Assembly: GCA_030295235.1 (NCBI GenBank)
Contig: AP026124.1
Location: 310,001-374,000, forward strand
Source: Fistulifera solaris
Lineage: Eukaryota; Bacillariophyta; Bacillariophyceae; Naviculales; Stauroneidaceae
Length of the DNA stretch: 64,000 nucleotides
Reading direction: 5' to 3'
Positions 1 through 11,480 of the stretch are shown here, in pieces; the first letter of the stretch is position 1, and the number at the start of each line of letters is the position of its first letter. Made by a program: the position numbers and the translations under genes. Below the pieces are notes generated by a model, which made no database searches, was not told the origin of the DNA, and saw nothing but the letters and a program-made list of their open reading frames with translations.

Positions 1-564
1 GTGCTTGATGCCTACCATCAAGTGTTTCGTTCAGGATTGATTATGAGTAGTCCGACCGATATCACGCACGTCATTCAAAAGGCGGCTGAGCGTGCCACGG
101 ATGCTCAAAAAAAGGCGGAAGCGTTCGGGAAACAAGCATATTCCATTCTACTGGTTGTCACGGACGGTGCGGTCACCGATGTAAAAGCCACGGCGGATTG
201 TTTGGCCAGAGTTTGCGATGCTCCGTTGTCAATTGTGATTGTCGGAGTGGGTCATGCCGATTTTACGGCCATGCAGTTTTTAGACGATGCCAACAAGTCG
301 ACACGCCGCGATATTGCGCAATTTGTGGAATTCAATCAACACAAAGAAAGCAGCGCTTCTCTTTCTGCGGCTACTTTGAAAGAAATTCCAGATCAGGTGG
401 TGAGCTACTTTCAGTGGAGAGGCATTTCACCTGGGAAACCAATAGAAGTAGAAGAGGAAGATATAATAGTCGCAGAAGAAGAGGAGGACATTGATTTGTC
501 GCTCGACTTTCAGGAGGGAGATATTGTCGTCACAGCCGGTGGTACGAGAGAAATTGGATGGTAA
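1..564 (+). CDS. Copine family protein, 3' end only
   Basis: The gene enters the window already open, so only the last 187 codons are visible. The visible part matches the copine A domain (a von Willebrand A-like fold): an SPTDIT.VI segment near residue 17, the strand ILLVVTDGAVTD near residue 50, then SIVIVGVGHADFTAMQFLD near residue 77. Copines normally have two C2 domains before this region and bind membrane phospholipids in a calcium-dependent way; those domains must lie left of base 1. After the A domain comes a highly acidic tail (EVEEEDIIVAEEEEDID), unusual in animal copines, ending at the TAA at 562-564. The valine codon at base 1 is not a true start. The family call is secure; the cellular role is inferred. 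Confidence 0.85.
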   Translation: MLDAYHQVFRSGLIMSSPTDITHVIQKAAERATDAQKKAEAFGKQAYSILLVVTDGAVTDVKATADCLARVCDAPLSIVIVGVGHADFTAMQFLDDANKSTRRDIAQFVEFNQHKESSASLSAATLKEIPDQVVSYFQWRGISPGKPIEVEEEDIIVAEEEEDIDLSLDFQEGDIVVTAGGTREIGW

Positions 565-639
565 AACATCATGTAGGCACAAAAGTCAAAGTCAATACTT
601 TTTCATCGTGGAAAAGAAACGAACAACTAATTCTTATTC

Positions 640-3600
640 TTAGTGCTTTCTAGTTCTTGATTGTAATGCGGCAGCGACGTCACTACCCAAACCAAGGCCG
701 GCCCAGATATCAACGGGATCCTCTTGAATTGGAGCCATGGCTAGCTTGCGTTCGTGTGCGACTCGTGCGATCACTTTCATTGCAGCAATGTCGTATCCAA
801 TCATATCTCGAAGCTCTCCCAATCGTTGTCGAATCAAACGTTTTAATTCTCTTAAAGGAATTGCCAATGACTTGTTTGCAACAATCTTTTCGAAGGGAAA
901 GAAAAGGGAGAATTGGGTGAGCTATCTCTTGAGTACAACAATTATTGGTCAACGAAGGTTGTAAAGGGCTCAGAAATTTGGGTATAGGTTTTAAAGACTA
1001 CCACCATGTCTTTGTCTGGCGAGGAAACACTCTTCATAGCACTGCATCATGGTCGAATAGCTAGAAAACGTACCTGATTTTGGTGAGATTTGACCATGAA
1101 AACTGCAACTTTAGAGCAAAGTTCGACCCCTCGTCCATTCCTCAACAAAACTATCATGTAGTAAAGAAGCCTTTCTAAGTGACTGACGGGAAGGACAAGT
1201 AGACTTTGTTCTAGCTCCGCACTCCGAACAGTTTTTAAGACCCACAATACATAGTTCGCTGGCTCCATATTCAGCATGAGTGGATTTGGCTGTCGCGTTG
1301 CATCAGCACCCTGTGTTTTGCGGAAAAGTGCAATACTCTTTGTTTCTTGATCGGCTTGCTCTAGTGCTTCCATGATACGGTCACCCGATGATACGCTAAG
1401 AATGCTTTTCCTAACAGCGGCTTCACTTTGCGGCTCATCATTGGAACCTGAATCTGATTCTTCGTCCTCGTCGTTTCCACGCTTTTTGCTGAGAATGGCG
1501 GCGGTTCCGCCCTCATCGCGGTCGTTCACCCTATCAAACATCTGTTCCATCTCCCTTTCTCTCTCTTCCTCAATAAATACTATATCCTTAGTGCGTTCCC
1601 ACACCCGTATCTGTCTATCCATCCCACACGAGAGAACAAACGCGCCTGTTCGACTCACTGCCAACGAGTTCACCTCTCCAAAATGACCGCTGAGAACTAG
1701 TATTTGTTGAAAGCGATCACCGTCCCAATATCGAAGAGTGCCATCTTTGCTCGCAGTGAAGAAATAATGTGTTCTCTTAACAAACTTAAGATCCGTAACT
1801 GAATCTTCGTGTCCATGAAGAGTTCTGTGGGTGTCACCAAAGTCAAGCCCAAATATTTTTACCGTCTTGTCAGCTCCAGAAGACGCTAAGATCATGTCGT
1901 CATCACTAGAATCCATGGCAAGTACGGGTAATTTGTGTCCATACAGACTTAGGAAGAGCTTCAACGAGTCATCGAAGAACACCTTTATGGTGCAATCCAG
2001 CGTAGCAACGAAGACAAGCAGCTTGGAACTGTCAACAGAATGAGAATACCGAACAGCAATGACATCGTCCGACATTTGCAAAGTCCGAGTATGAACCAAT
2101 ATAGGGGAACTAGAATCGCCTTCTTCATCTTCAGCTTCAATCGCCCAAAACTTCACTGACTTGTCAGCAGATCCGGTTACAATGGTCAGATTGGTATCAG
2201 AACCAGCGAGATGACGAATGTCAACGCTCCAAATCGCCCCGTCATGGGCCCCTTGTTCGCAATACACTACATCACCGGCTGCAATATCAATCAGCAAAAG
2301 ATGACCTTCTCTAGTTCCCACAACAACATGTGTATTTCCTGGCAAAAAAGCATTACACAAGCCATAACATGAAACAGATTTGTTTCCTGATACAATTGAT
2401 GGAGAGAGCGAAAGTATGCACGATCTTGTGGCTACATTCCATATCTTAGTCGCATTCTTGGATACTGTACAGGCTAAGCGATCATCCGATGACAGCGCAA
2501 CGGAACGAATGCCTGTGGGATGGCCCCACATATCAATCGCTGTCGCGAGTTCTGTCTGGACTGTTAGGGGAGCGTCGCTACCAGGAAGGAGTCAGTCACA
2601 AAAGAGTTGAAATTTCGAAAAAAGTAGACGAGACACTTACGGTGATACTTTCTTCTTGCTAATTGTATGGACCTCTAACGTATTCGATGTTAACGCGCAA
2701 ACAATGCGTACAAGATCACCCTTTTCTCGAGTAGGCAAAAAGCGAAGCACGCCATCTTGTGACTGGCTCGAACTGTTGCAAGATATTCAAACTCATCAGA
2801 AGCTTTCAAAAGCTCAGGGTCGAGACTTTCTTCAGGACTCGTTTCAGCGTCCTCGTCAGAAGGTTCGAGGTCATCATCCAAGATGCCTCGCTTTTTGTCG
2901 GTCTTCTCAGTATTGCCTTTTCTTTTGATCTTCTCTTGCCTTCTTCGCAGACGACGTTGTCGTTTCTTTTGACTCTCCTTGGTGCTTCTGACAGAATAAA
3001 CATCTAGATTTCTGGAATTAGCATGTAGAATAGCAACGTACCGACCAGATGGATGATTTTGTATAGACATGATCTTCTCTGCTGATGTTGCTACATTCGG
3101 TGGCGGTGTGATTTTTCCCATGTAGAAACATACATCGTCTTCATTTTCGCCTTTTTCTTCTCCATCCAACCCTTTTGTTTCTAAGTCGTTTACCTTGAGT
3201 CGATTAGGCTGTCGCACTGACCAGACCCTTGCCTGACCATCACTGCCGCCAGCGATCATTCGACAACGTCTCTCGTCGCCTTCAGATGCGGTCAAGTCAA
3301 AGCAAGAGGAGCCCCAAACTTCGCCATGATGATTCGCGACGGTCTGCGTACAGCATTGTCCGTTTATATCCCATACTTTCACCAAACCATCCAAGCTCGA
3401 GGTCGCAAGACCGTCAAAGCCAACACCATTCACGAACATAATATCAGTGATACCTCCACGATGACCCAAAAGACGAAACAACCCTGTTTCAGCAACAATA
3501 TCCCAAATAATTACGGTTCCATCGCTTCCACCGGATGCCAGTCGACTAACATTATTTCGATCGAACGACACACTTCTCACCGGAGAATGACCGTGACCAT

Positions 3601-4054
3601 TCAGTAACAAAGGCTCTCGACGAAGAAAGCCCTCGTCAACGCCATCCTCATCAATCAATGACTGCACCATACCTATTGAGCCCTTCGATAATTCTTTTTT
3701 GTAAAGATCAAACACACGGACAGCTCCGTCGACCCAGCCGGTGGCAACGCGAATGGTGTCGCTGTGAGGGGTGGACGAAACATCTAAGCAGACAACTTCG
3801 TCACTATTTAATGCCTTGCCGGAACCGACACCTCCGCTCAACTGTTCTCTATGGCCTATCTTTATCACAGGTAGTCCTGTTTTGAGATTGATACCCTGAA
3901 TAAAACTTCCTGCCGTTGTCAAAAGGAGGGGATTCTTTGATCCATCTTCGAGAAAAACCAAATTTGAGTTCGAAGGCGGAGCCTTCGAAGAGGCGCCTGA
4001 AACAATCAAGCCGAAGCTATCCGCGCACTCGTATCTTAGATAAGTGTGATCCAT
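640..4054 (-). CDS. UTP12: UTP12/WDR3-like WD40 protein of the small-subunit processome (one frame break)
   Basis: Three exons on the minus strand: 4054-2641, 2577-1074 and 885-640. They are separated by introns of 63 nt (2578-2640) and 188 nt (886-1073) with GTAAGT/GTACGT donors and AG acceptors. The protein of about 1054 residues holds two WD40 arrays (repeats such as LASGGSDGTVIIWD and VLSCGMDRQIRVWE), a basic KKRQRRLRRRQEKIKRK stretch in the middle, and a C-terminal Utp12 helical domain ending in LRELKRLIRQRLGELRDMIGYD. In yeast and human this protein belongs to the U3 snoRNP/SSU processome and acts in nucleolar 18S rRNA maturation. The frame breaks at 2737-2741 (five A on plus, five T on minus): one more base joins the WD40 part to GDLVRIVCALTSNTLEV, the expected homologous continuation. 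With that base the spliced length is 1055 codons including stop. Identification is firm. Confidence 0.88.
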
Positions 4055-4420
4055 AGAAGAAGTCGCTTAATGGTCTAGGAAGGAAGTCTCTAATGGTCGT
4101 TGATGTTTTTCTTTTGAACTATTTTGCGTTTGGTCGATCCTCATTGTTTTTTGGTGGTCCGCGGATGTGACGGATAGACAGACGGTCGTACAAAATGTTG
4201 GCGGATAACTATTCCACCAACGACGACTCAATTGAAAATCAGTCCCGCCTCTCCACAAACAAACAAAAACACGTCACATTTTCAGCTGACAGAACCTCTG
4301 CCTCACACGCTCCTTGGTACTTCTACTTTTCCTTCCCACAGCGATGGTGCTACTTGATCAAAACATTATGATCGCAAAAGAATTAATTATTGTCAAGCTA
4401 CCCCGATAAAAGAAACGATA
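4055..4420. promoter_or_regulatory. Divergent intergenic region
   Basis: About 366 bases separate the start of UTP12 on minus from the start of the acidic plastid-type protein on plus. Both genes must be driven from here. I see no convincing ORF, RNA gene or repeat, and no motif I would name with confidence. Confidence 0.4.
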
Positions 4421-5209
4421 ATGAAACAAATAAACAGAGTGGTATGCGGGTTTCATCTCGCCTTATTGCTATCTACTGTCGCTTGGGGCTTTTCAGTTTC
4501 TCGCAGCTTGAATTCTTGCAAAGCAAAATCAACTCTTGTGATGTTCGACAAAGCCAGCGGTGATTTCGACAGCTCAAACGAAACTACTGTAGTCACAAAA
4601 GAGATGTTTCTGCGTGACTTGCTGAGAGACCCTAACGAAGATGATGACGATGAAGAAGAGGTTGAAGTTGGGTCGAAAGACGTCACCGTGAAACGGAAAA
4701 ACAAGAAGGTACGAAGCGGAAGCCATAAGCCGTACAAAGTTCTTGATAACCGCGATACACTGCCTTTTGCTGTTGAAATCGCTACTCCGGATCCTTACAC
4801 ACACCCTGAAGTGAAGAAGCAGCGAGCTCTTACAAACTCTGCGACTCAAAGGAAGCGTCACGATTCTATAGAATCATCGGTATCGAGTTCTCTTTTCGTG
4901 CAGTCCAGTACGAAAGGGTCGAAGAAAGAGAAAAGCGGATCAGAATCGTCCAGCGACGACACTAAAACCTGGCTTGGTGATTTTCAACTCGATAAGCTTA
5001 CAACAACAGGCGATGTACTGGAGATTGGTGATCGACAATTCAAGGTCGTAAAACACAAATGCCAGTACAAGTATGCAGGCGGCAAGCGTTTTGTAATGAC
5101 GAGAAAGATTCTAGAGGTGAAGGAAATTGGTCGGTTAAAAACTGAAGAGTATTTGCAAGCACAATTCAAGGCTGGAAATGATTCGGAAGATTTCATTGGT
5201 TCATTATAG
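4421..5209 (+). CDS. Putative plastid-targeted acidic protein of unknown function
   Basis: Single exon, 262 residues. Residues 1-24 form a hydrophobic signal peptide followed by AWG-FSVSRSLNS: an aromatic residue at the +1 site with Ser/Arg-rich flank, the hallmark of diatom plastid import pre-sequences. Then comes a disordered region with an acidic run (NEDDDDEEEVEV), a basic KRKNKK run and long Ser-rich linkers. The only well-ordered part is the last about 75 residues, with GDVLEIGDRQFKVVKHKCQYKYAGG and a basic RKILEVKEIGR segment. This block looks like a small conserved domain, but I cannot assign it to a named family. The ATG at 4421 is chosen because it gives the signal peptide. Plastid location is inferred from the pre-sequence alone. 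Confidence 0.7.
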   Translation: MKQINRVVCGFHLALLLSTVAWGFSVSRSLNSCKAKSTLVMFDKASGDFDSSNETTVVTKEMFLRDLLRDPNEDDDDEEEVEVGSKDVTVKRKNKKVRSGSHKPYKVLDNRDTLPFAVEIATPDPYTHPEVKKQRALTNSATQRKRHDSIESSVSSSLFVQSSTKGSKKEKSGSESSSDDTKTWLGDFQLDKLTTTGDVLEIGDRQFKVVKHKCQYKYAGGKRFVMTRKILEVKEIGRLKTEEYLQAQFKAGNDSEDFIGSL

Positions 5210-5567
5210 CGGGGACAAGAAAAAATAATGTAAACTGTTTTCATTCCCCGCGTAGATGCTTCAGGGCATAGGAGCGGGAAATAATTATTACGCAGCAACC
5301 ACCTGTTGTTATTGTTTACGAAGGTTCACCACAGTTTGATACCACGTAGCACACGGGTTGAACATCGCATCTTGTGCTATTAAAGCTATAAATCATCGCC
5401 CTATCTATTCCATACTTCAACAAAGAGAGCTATTTACTTTTATGCTGCTAGATTCAATTATTACGTGATGTTGACATGGTCCATATGGATGATAAGAGTA
5501 CATGATCAACAAATGTTGTAGTTGCTTGTAGGATGCGAAACAAAACGGCCTCATCATTCTCGAGTTG
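5210..5567. other. Convergent intergenic spacer
   Basis: This stretch lies between two converging genes and probably holds both 3' UTRs. Short ORFs occur on both strands but none has a protein-like composition. I see nothing else in it. Confidence 0.4.
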
Positions 5568-6284
5568 TTACGACAGCTCCATGGAAGTAGATCCCTTGCG
5601 CATTTTAAGAGCATTCGCAAGTCGAGGTACAGCGGGCTGTTTGTTTTCGTGCTGGCTTGGCGAAGCAGCAAAGATTGGAATGGGAGGTGGAGGATCCGAG
5701 CTAATCGACTTGGAACTGGCCCAAAAGGAACGCGATGATTCTTGCTTCGAGTCATTGGAGTGACAGAAATGTTGTGCGTATCTCGCAGCACCGACGTTCA
5801 ACAAGTTTCGGCTGTGAAGAGGGCTGAAGAAGGGCTGCAAAACAGGAACGCGCTGTGCTCCCATGACAGGCCTGTTGCCGTCATCTTCGTCCACAATCGA
5901 GAGATCCGGAGAGTCGGGAATGAGGGGTGCATCCATCATCATTGGTGTATCGAACCGACGATAAAGATCGTATAGCTCCCTGCTAGTGAAGTCGTGCTTG
6001 CCTTCGGGTAAAGATAGTACAGGTTTCCCCACGTTCTCCGGAGTTTTTAAAGCAGATAAGTCAGGTGGAGGCTGAAGCGAAAGACGAGACACTTGGTCTA
6101 GTATGTTGGATAGTCCTTCACCGTTTCTTTGACACAGCGACGATCTGTCGAAAGATTCCGGGCGTCCATGAGAAGTTGCTTCCGAGCCATCGATTGCAAA
6201 CTGCATACTGGCCCAAGACGCACATGAATCACTCCTGCGCTTTTGCTGTTCATTTGAATTGAAAAGAACGCTTCGATTGTTCAT
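5568..6284 (-). CDS. Hypothetical low-complexity protein
   Basis: The likely start is the ATG at 6284 (MNNRSVLFNSNEQQ), giving 238 residues. The frame stays open upstream to about 6593, but that extension looks like untranslated leader. The protein is rich in Ser, Pro, Asp and Gln and mostly disordered. It has a short helical or motif-like centre (FTSRELYDLYRRFDTP), an acidic patch (PDLSIVDEDDGN) and a proline run (SSDPPPPIPIF). No catalytic motif, signal peptide or membrane segment is visible. The ordered RELYDLYRRFDT segment might be a peptide docking motif. Function unknown; coding status is supported by length and composition only. Confidence 0.5.
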   Translation of the reverse strand: MNNRSVLFNSNEQQKRRSDSCASWASMQFAIDGSEATSHGRPESFDRSSLCQRNGEGLSNILDQVSRLSLQPPPDLSALKTPENVGKPVLSLPEGKHDFTSRELYDLYRRFDTPMMMDAPLIPDSPDLSIVDEDDGNRPVMGAQRVPVLQPFFSPLHSRNLLNVGAARYAQHFCHSNDSKQESSRSFWASSKSISSDPPPPIPIFAASPSQHENKQPAVPRLANALKMRKGSTSMELS

Positions 6285-7036
6285 CGTATATACTTTTCTT
6301 TGGAAATGCAAGTCAATGTTGAAGGTATTTGGTAGAACTCTTTGTTTTTGTGTTTTAGCATTCGTTGACGGTGGTGAAGGAAGAAATAGCGCAAAGGGGT
6401 TGGTAAATAAATACTCCGCATTTATAAAGAACGCCCTCCGTCCGGAAGCAGATGGCAAAAGCGTTAAAAGTGCTCCGAAAAAGGGGCGGCCCGCGTTTCT
6501 CATAGAGGGTACCGATATGGGAAAGTTGCCGCTCGGCGCACAACGGAAAAGTTTCGTAGGAACACATAGGATGCTTTCAGCAAGGAACAACAATCACGAA
6601 TTGGTGTGAATGGGTCAATTCACACATGTGATGTGTGATGGAGAACGGAGAGGTATCCAAAGCACGGTTTCGGATCATTGGATCTTCAATCAATCGTATA
6701 AAAGTACTCTTGACCAGAGACTACATTTTCATTGGTGGAAATTTCGCATGACCGGTGCAACTGTTGGCTGCTGGTACAATAAGAAATTATACGGACACTC
6801 TTCGAAGACTTCCTCCAAATTATGTTGAAAGAAACCAGCCGTCTGTCGAACGTCGGACATCGCCTTTGTCTGTCCGCCCAACCCATCTAGCGGGGCACAT
6901 CTTCTGGAACAACTAACAACTCTACCAATAAATACATCGATCACTGTCGATCAGAAGCAACAACAACAAAGAACTGTAAATAATGAATTCAAGAGGAACA
7001 GAGCCACACAAATAAGCCTACAAATCGTTTCGAAAG
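6285..7036. promoter_or_regulatory. Divergent intergenic region
   Basis: About 750 bases between the hypothetical minus-strand gene and PTPA on plus. The first 300 bases are open in the frame of the minus gene and may be its leader. An imperfect palindromic string (cacacatgtgatgtgtg) lies near 6622-6638. Nothing else stands out. Confidence 0.35.
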
Positions 7037-8235
7037 ATGACGCAGACAAAGCGCTATATTTTCACGGATAGGGACATGGAGCATTTCCTGCAATCCCCCG
7101 CCAAGGCAGAGCTTTTGAAAGTGACCGCAGCAATGGGGAAGTCTTGTGCGAATCCAGAGAGTTCCAGCTTTGAGTACGATCCTTCTTCTCCTTTGACGGG
7201 ACTGTCACCGGCGATGGCATCTTTACACGGATCTCTTACAGCCATGGAGACCTGGTTGAACGACTTTCCACCACAGCAGACGGAACACATACGATTCGGA
7301 AACCCCGCTTTTCGGGAGTGGCATCAGAGACTAGTGCAAAGGTCTAGTTCCATTTCGTGGGCAGTGATACAAGCTATGAAATCACATCCCGGTCATCAAG
7401 ATTACGGTGATATCATCTTGTCGCTTGCATGCGAAACGGGTAAGGAAGCAGCTGGCAGTGTTCTGGACGCAACGAATTTCAACGCAGACGATCGAGCCGT
7501 AGTCGAAGAATTGAGTGCATACTTGCAAGCTGCATTTGGGCATCCCATTCGACTTGATTATGGAACGGGGCATGAGTGCTCTTTTCAAGTTTTCTTATTC
7601 GCGATATGCAAACTCGGTGGCTTTGGGTCGACTTCGTCTGATCCCCCGACGGCTCAACGATTGAAAGCCGTCACACTGTCGATTTGGAGTGCTTATTTGC
7701 GAGTGACGCGGAGGTTACAAACAGATTACATGCTAGAACCAGCAGGTAGTCATGGCGTTTGGGGTCTAGACGATTATCACTGTTTACCCTTCTTCTTCGG
7801 TGCCTCTCAACTTGAACAACACGGCGATGACTTTACACCCAAATCAATCCACGACGATAGTGTCATATCTAAAGAAGGAGACCGCTTTCTATACTTTGGC
7901 TGCATTCGTTACATTAAGGCTCTCAAGAAGGGAGTTCCGTTTTTGAAAGCTCTCCCATGCTGAACGATATCAGTCACTTGAATAGCTGGGAGAAAGTAGC
8001 GTCGGGATTACTGCGTCTCTTCGAAGGTGAAGTATTGAAAAAACGGCAAGTTGTGCAGCATTTCGTATTTGGAGAGATCTTCAAAGCCAACTGGAAGCCA
8101 AGCGATACGCCCCGAACGGCGCCAGAGGAAACATTTCGGACCGATCCGGGTGTACCTACCATGGCTCGTGCTCCATGGGCCACCAATCAGTCTTCTAGCA
8201 ATTTACCGTCTACCAAAGCGCCGTGGGCGAAATAG
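7037..8235 (+). CDS. PTPA: Serine/threonine phosphatase 2A activator (PTPA) (one frame break)
   Basis: PTPA is a PP2A-specific peptidyl-prolyl isomerase/activator that loads catalytic metal in an ATP-dependent way, in cytosol and nucleus. Family marks seen in order: RFGNPAFREWHQRL (residue about 95), LDYGTGHECSF (about 178), GVWGLDDYHCLPFFFGASQL (about 239), then PMLNDISHLNSWEKVASGLLRLFEGEVLKK and VVQHFVFGEIF in the 3' part. The frame breaks at the five-T run 7940-7944: without correction the protein ends at a TGA just after KGVPF, and one extra T joins it to ESSPMLNDIS. The corrected length is 399 residues, longer than most homologues because of an Ala/Pro/Thr-rich tail containing two APWA motifs. 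No intron is needed. Family assignment is certain. Confidence 0.9.
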
Positions 8236-8250
8236 GTTAACTCTGATTCT

Positions 8251-10907
8251 TCAGTCTCGGATGCGAAGGTTCTTTGGATCGTAAAACGGTTCTAATGACA
8301 CCTCACAGGGGTAGAATTGGTTCCCAACCTCAACTTCCCAGTTCCCCTCTGTGAGAAATGATTTCGTTATGGGTTCTGCAAATTGCAACATAGCCAGGCC
8401 AACCGATCCTTTTAGCGTATGTCCATATGACGCGGCGCGAATATCAGCGATCCGAACGCCGTCCCTCCATAGAATTTCTCCGTGGTGTAACATAACATCT
8501 TTATCCAAGCACAAAACACTCGCCATTCTTCGTTTGAGTCCACCATCGCGTTTGGCCTGATTCCTATGATTTATGACGCATTTTTGACCGATAAATGGTT
8601 CTTCTTTAGTAAAATCACAAGTAAAGCCCAGACCGCATTCTAAAAGATTATCACCATTATCCATATCATGACCGTAGTCACGGTAGCCCTTTTCCTGAAT
8701 CGATAGAAAGCAACACGTTAGTTTGTACCACCTGAGATCGTAAGCATTTGTACTTACAAGACGGAGACTTCCCAAAGCTTTCAGACCAGCGTGTCGAAGA
8801 TTGTGTGTATCCCCAGCTTGAACTATTTGATGGTAAACTTGTCTAGCCTGTTCCACAGGAACAAAGAGCTCGTACCCCAATTCTCCAACGTAAGTTATTC
8901 GTGCACACATAGCTCTTGCAAGACCAATGTCTATCTCCTCCACATCCCGAAATGCGAGCGAATGAAGATTCTTATCGGTTAAGACTTGAAGCAGATCACG
9001 TGACTTGGGTCCTTGAACGTTGATCTGCGCATACCTAGCCGTTAAGTCCGTCAGGGAAATATGGTCGGTCCGAGTCAACCTTTTCTGCATGTGATTGATC
9101 ACCTGATTGTGCATGTTATCAGTTGCCACCACCATGAAGTTATACTCATCAATTTTTACTACAGTCAAGTCAGCTGCCATGAATCCTTTCTCCGTAAGCC
9201 ATTGAGTATACGTAATTCGACCGGGCGGTCCATTCACATTGGCAGTGGAAAGACGATTCAAGAATGTACCAGCGTCGTTCCCTGTGACGAGTATTTTTGT
9301 CATAAAGCTCATATCGAACAGAGCCACATCGTTTCGACACGACTTGTGCTCAGCAGCCCAATAATCAAACCAATTCTCCCTTCCAAAGCTCTCTCGCTCC
9401 ACCTTTGGAAGCACGCCCTCCGGTGCATACCACATGGGAGATTCCCATCCACTCACATCTTTGAAATATGCGTTGCGACGTATCAAACAGTCGTGTAACG
9501 CAGACTGTTTTGCGCCACGGCAAGTCTTGGGTTGGTGATTCGGATAATGAACTTGATAGGTTTTGCCGAGTGCTTCACCAACACGTTTCTCTCTATATTG
9601 TTTGTTGTTCTGATATTTGTGAAACCGCACTGCATCAATGCCAGTCACATCCACATTGTTCGGTGCATATCCATCTTTGACCCAGTGCGCTAAAATATGT
9701 CCTACTCCACCACCGGTAAGAATCCCGAGAGAATTCAAGCCACATGCGACAAAATAATTTCGAAGTTCTTTGGATTCGCCGACAATGGGTGCATTGTCGG
9801 GCGTGAACGACTCTGGACCACAGAATAGTTTCTTAATTCCCGCATGTTGGACCGCGGGTACCAATTCCATGGCCTTTTCAATATACGGAGCCATACGATC
9901 CCAATCTGGTTCAATTTCTCCAAAATGGAAATCGTTGGGTATTCTTCCCCCTTCCACGATTCTCCTGTGCCCTCGAACAAACCAAGCATCAATCCCTGCC
10001 CCTCAGGTCGAACATAAACATAGCGACTCGCATCTTCAATAACGGGCCAATTAGTATCGACTCCTTCCATCGGTTCCGTGATGAGATAATAATGCTCCGC
10101 TGCTTGATTGGGTATGGAGGGAACACCGCAAGCCTCGGCGAATTGTCGAGCCCACATGCCAGCGCAATTGACTACCTTGTCGGCCTGTACGCACGAACCA
10201 TCTGCTAAGATCACACCCGCAACAGAAGGCAAAAAGCCACCTGACGACATGGTAGTTTTGACTCCGGTCACACTGACTCCTTCGCGAATGGTAACTCCAT
10301 TCTGTCGGGCTCCCCGTGCGAATGCCATGGTCGCATCGGTGGGATTGGCTCTCCCATCGGATTCGACATAAAATCCCGCGAGTACAGTGGATACATCACA
10401 CAGTGGGAACCGATCTTTCACTTCTCCGGGGCTAATTTCCTGAACATGGACTCCACAATACCGATTGAAGGCTGCCGTCCGACGATACGCTTCGAGTCGA
10501 TCTTCATCACAAGCCAATTCGATAAATCCGATTTCTTTCCATCCCGTCGACAATCCCGTTTCATCCGGTAATATATGTTTGTACAATTCTTTCGTATATT
10601 GTCGCATCCATGTCGAAGTGGAACTCATAGAACCGAATGTGTTGATTAAACCGGCCGCGTGCCACGTCGTTCCGGACGTCAGTCGATGTTGTTCCAACAA
10701 CAATACATCTTGCACTCCCAATCGGGCCAAATGATAGGCAACAGATGTTCCGATAATTCCTCCGCCGATTACAATGACATGGGCTTTTTCGGGTAAAGAC
10801 ATGTCACTGGTAGACGTTGTTGTCAGCGAAGCCAATCCTTGTTTTCTGTAACAGAAGGAGAGCTGACTGGTCGGTCGATCAATTGCTATCCTTCGGATGC
10901 TATGCAT
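8251..10907 (-). CDS. Mitochondrial dimethylglycine/sarcosine dehydrogenase-like flavoprotein (one frame break)
   Basis: Two minus-strand exons, 10907-8758 and 8694-8251, flank a 63-nt intron (8695-8757, GTAAGT...TTCAG). The roughly 867-residue product begins with a basic Ser/Arg-rich leader typical of mitochondrial import. Next is a Rossmann FAD site (VIVIGGGIIGTSVAYHLA) and SGTTWHAAGL, whose His is the covalent FAD site in dimethylglycine dehydrogenase relatives. A GCV_T/aminomethyltransferase half follows (GRITYTQWL, ARYAQINVQGPKSRDLL, AGLKALGSLRL, EKGYRDYGHDMDN). Members oxidatively demethylate dimethylglycine or sarcosine and pass the one-carbon unit to tetrahydrofolate; PDPR-type regulatory relatives share the fold, so the substrate is not settled. 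The frame breaks at the C5 run 9947-9951; one more base gives a continuous protein (ESW-KGGRIPNDF). A decayed copy of part of this gene lies near 15.4-15.65 kb. Confidence 0.85.
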
Positions 10908-11480
10908 AATTCGCAAGGCTGCAACAGTAGTGTCGAGTAGGTAACGGAGACTGAGAAGATTAAGAATCGTTAGAACCTTTACAAAAGGGGATATCGAAAG
11001 GAATTAAAAGTGTTTTGTTTTGTTTTGTTTTGTTTTGATTGCTTCCAAAGAATGAATCAAAGAAAAAAGTCAAGTCCTCCGAAGTACTATACATCAAAGT
11101 GTAAGCAACCTTTCGACAAGACTGCATTTCAGTCATGATCATCACCATGCGTTACCCGACGACGAAAACCACACGGCTATCACGAAATGGACCTCTAGAC
11201 AAGTAACCAGTATAATTAATAGTCGAGAAGTGCCCTTCATTATTTGAAACTTGCGAAGCTACGCCTATCAGAGTTGCCTTTTGTTCTTCACTGACTGTTT
11301 TGTTGACAAAGGAGACAAAGCGAAGCGATTGCTGCCCTCTAAAGAAAACGCTCGTTGGGTAGAGCCTTTCTGTTTGTCGCTCACAAACACTACAAATCAG
11401 CATTTCTATACCGCTACAAGTCATCCCCTAGCACTTGCGTTTTTTTCGCTTGTGATTCACTTTTTAAAAATATATACATC
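10908..11480. other. Divergent intergenic region with a short tandem repeat
   Basis: About 570 bases between the flavoprotein gene and the small Tudor-like gene. It contains a TTTTG tandem repeat at 11012-11037. The short plus-strand ORFs here look like leader sequence of the next gene. An A/T-rich string (aaaaatatatacatc) lies directly before the ATG at 11481. Confidence 0.4.
11012..11037. repeat. (TTTTG)n microsatellite
   Basis: Five near-perfect copies of a 5-bp TTTTG unit, read directly from the sequence. It lies in the putative 5' region of the minus-strand flavoprotein gene. Confidence 0.85.

Noticed and set aside
7930-7960. Programmed -1 ribosomal frameshift in PTPA and similar genes
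   Set aside because: The runs are single homopolymers of five, without the canonical X XXY YYZ slippery heptamer, and the same defect appears in many unrelated genes. A common read error explains them better.
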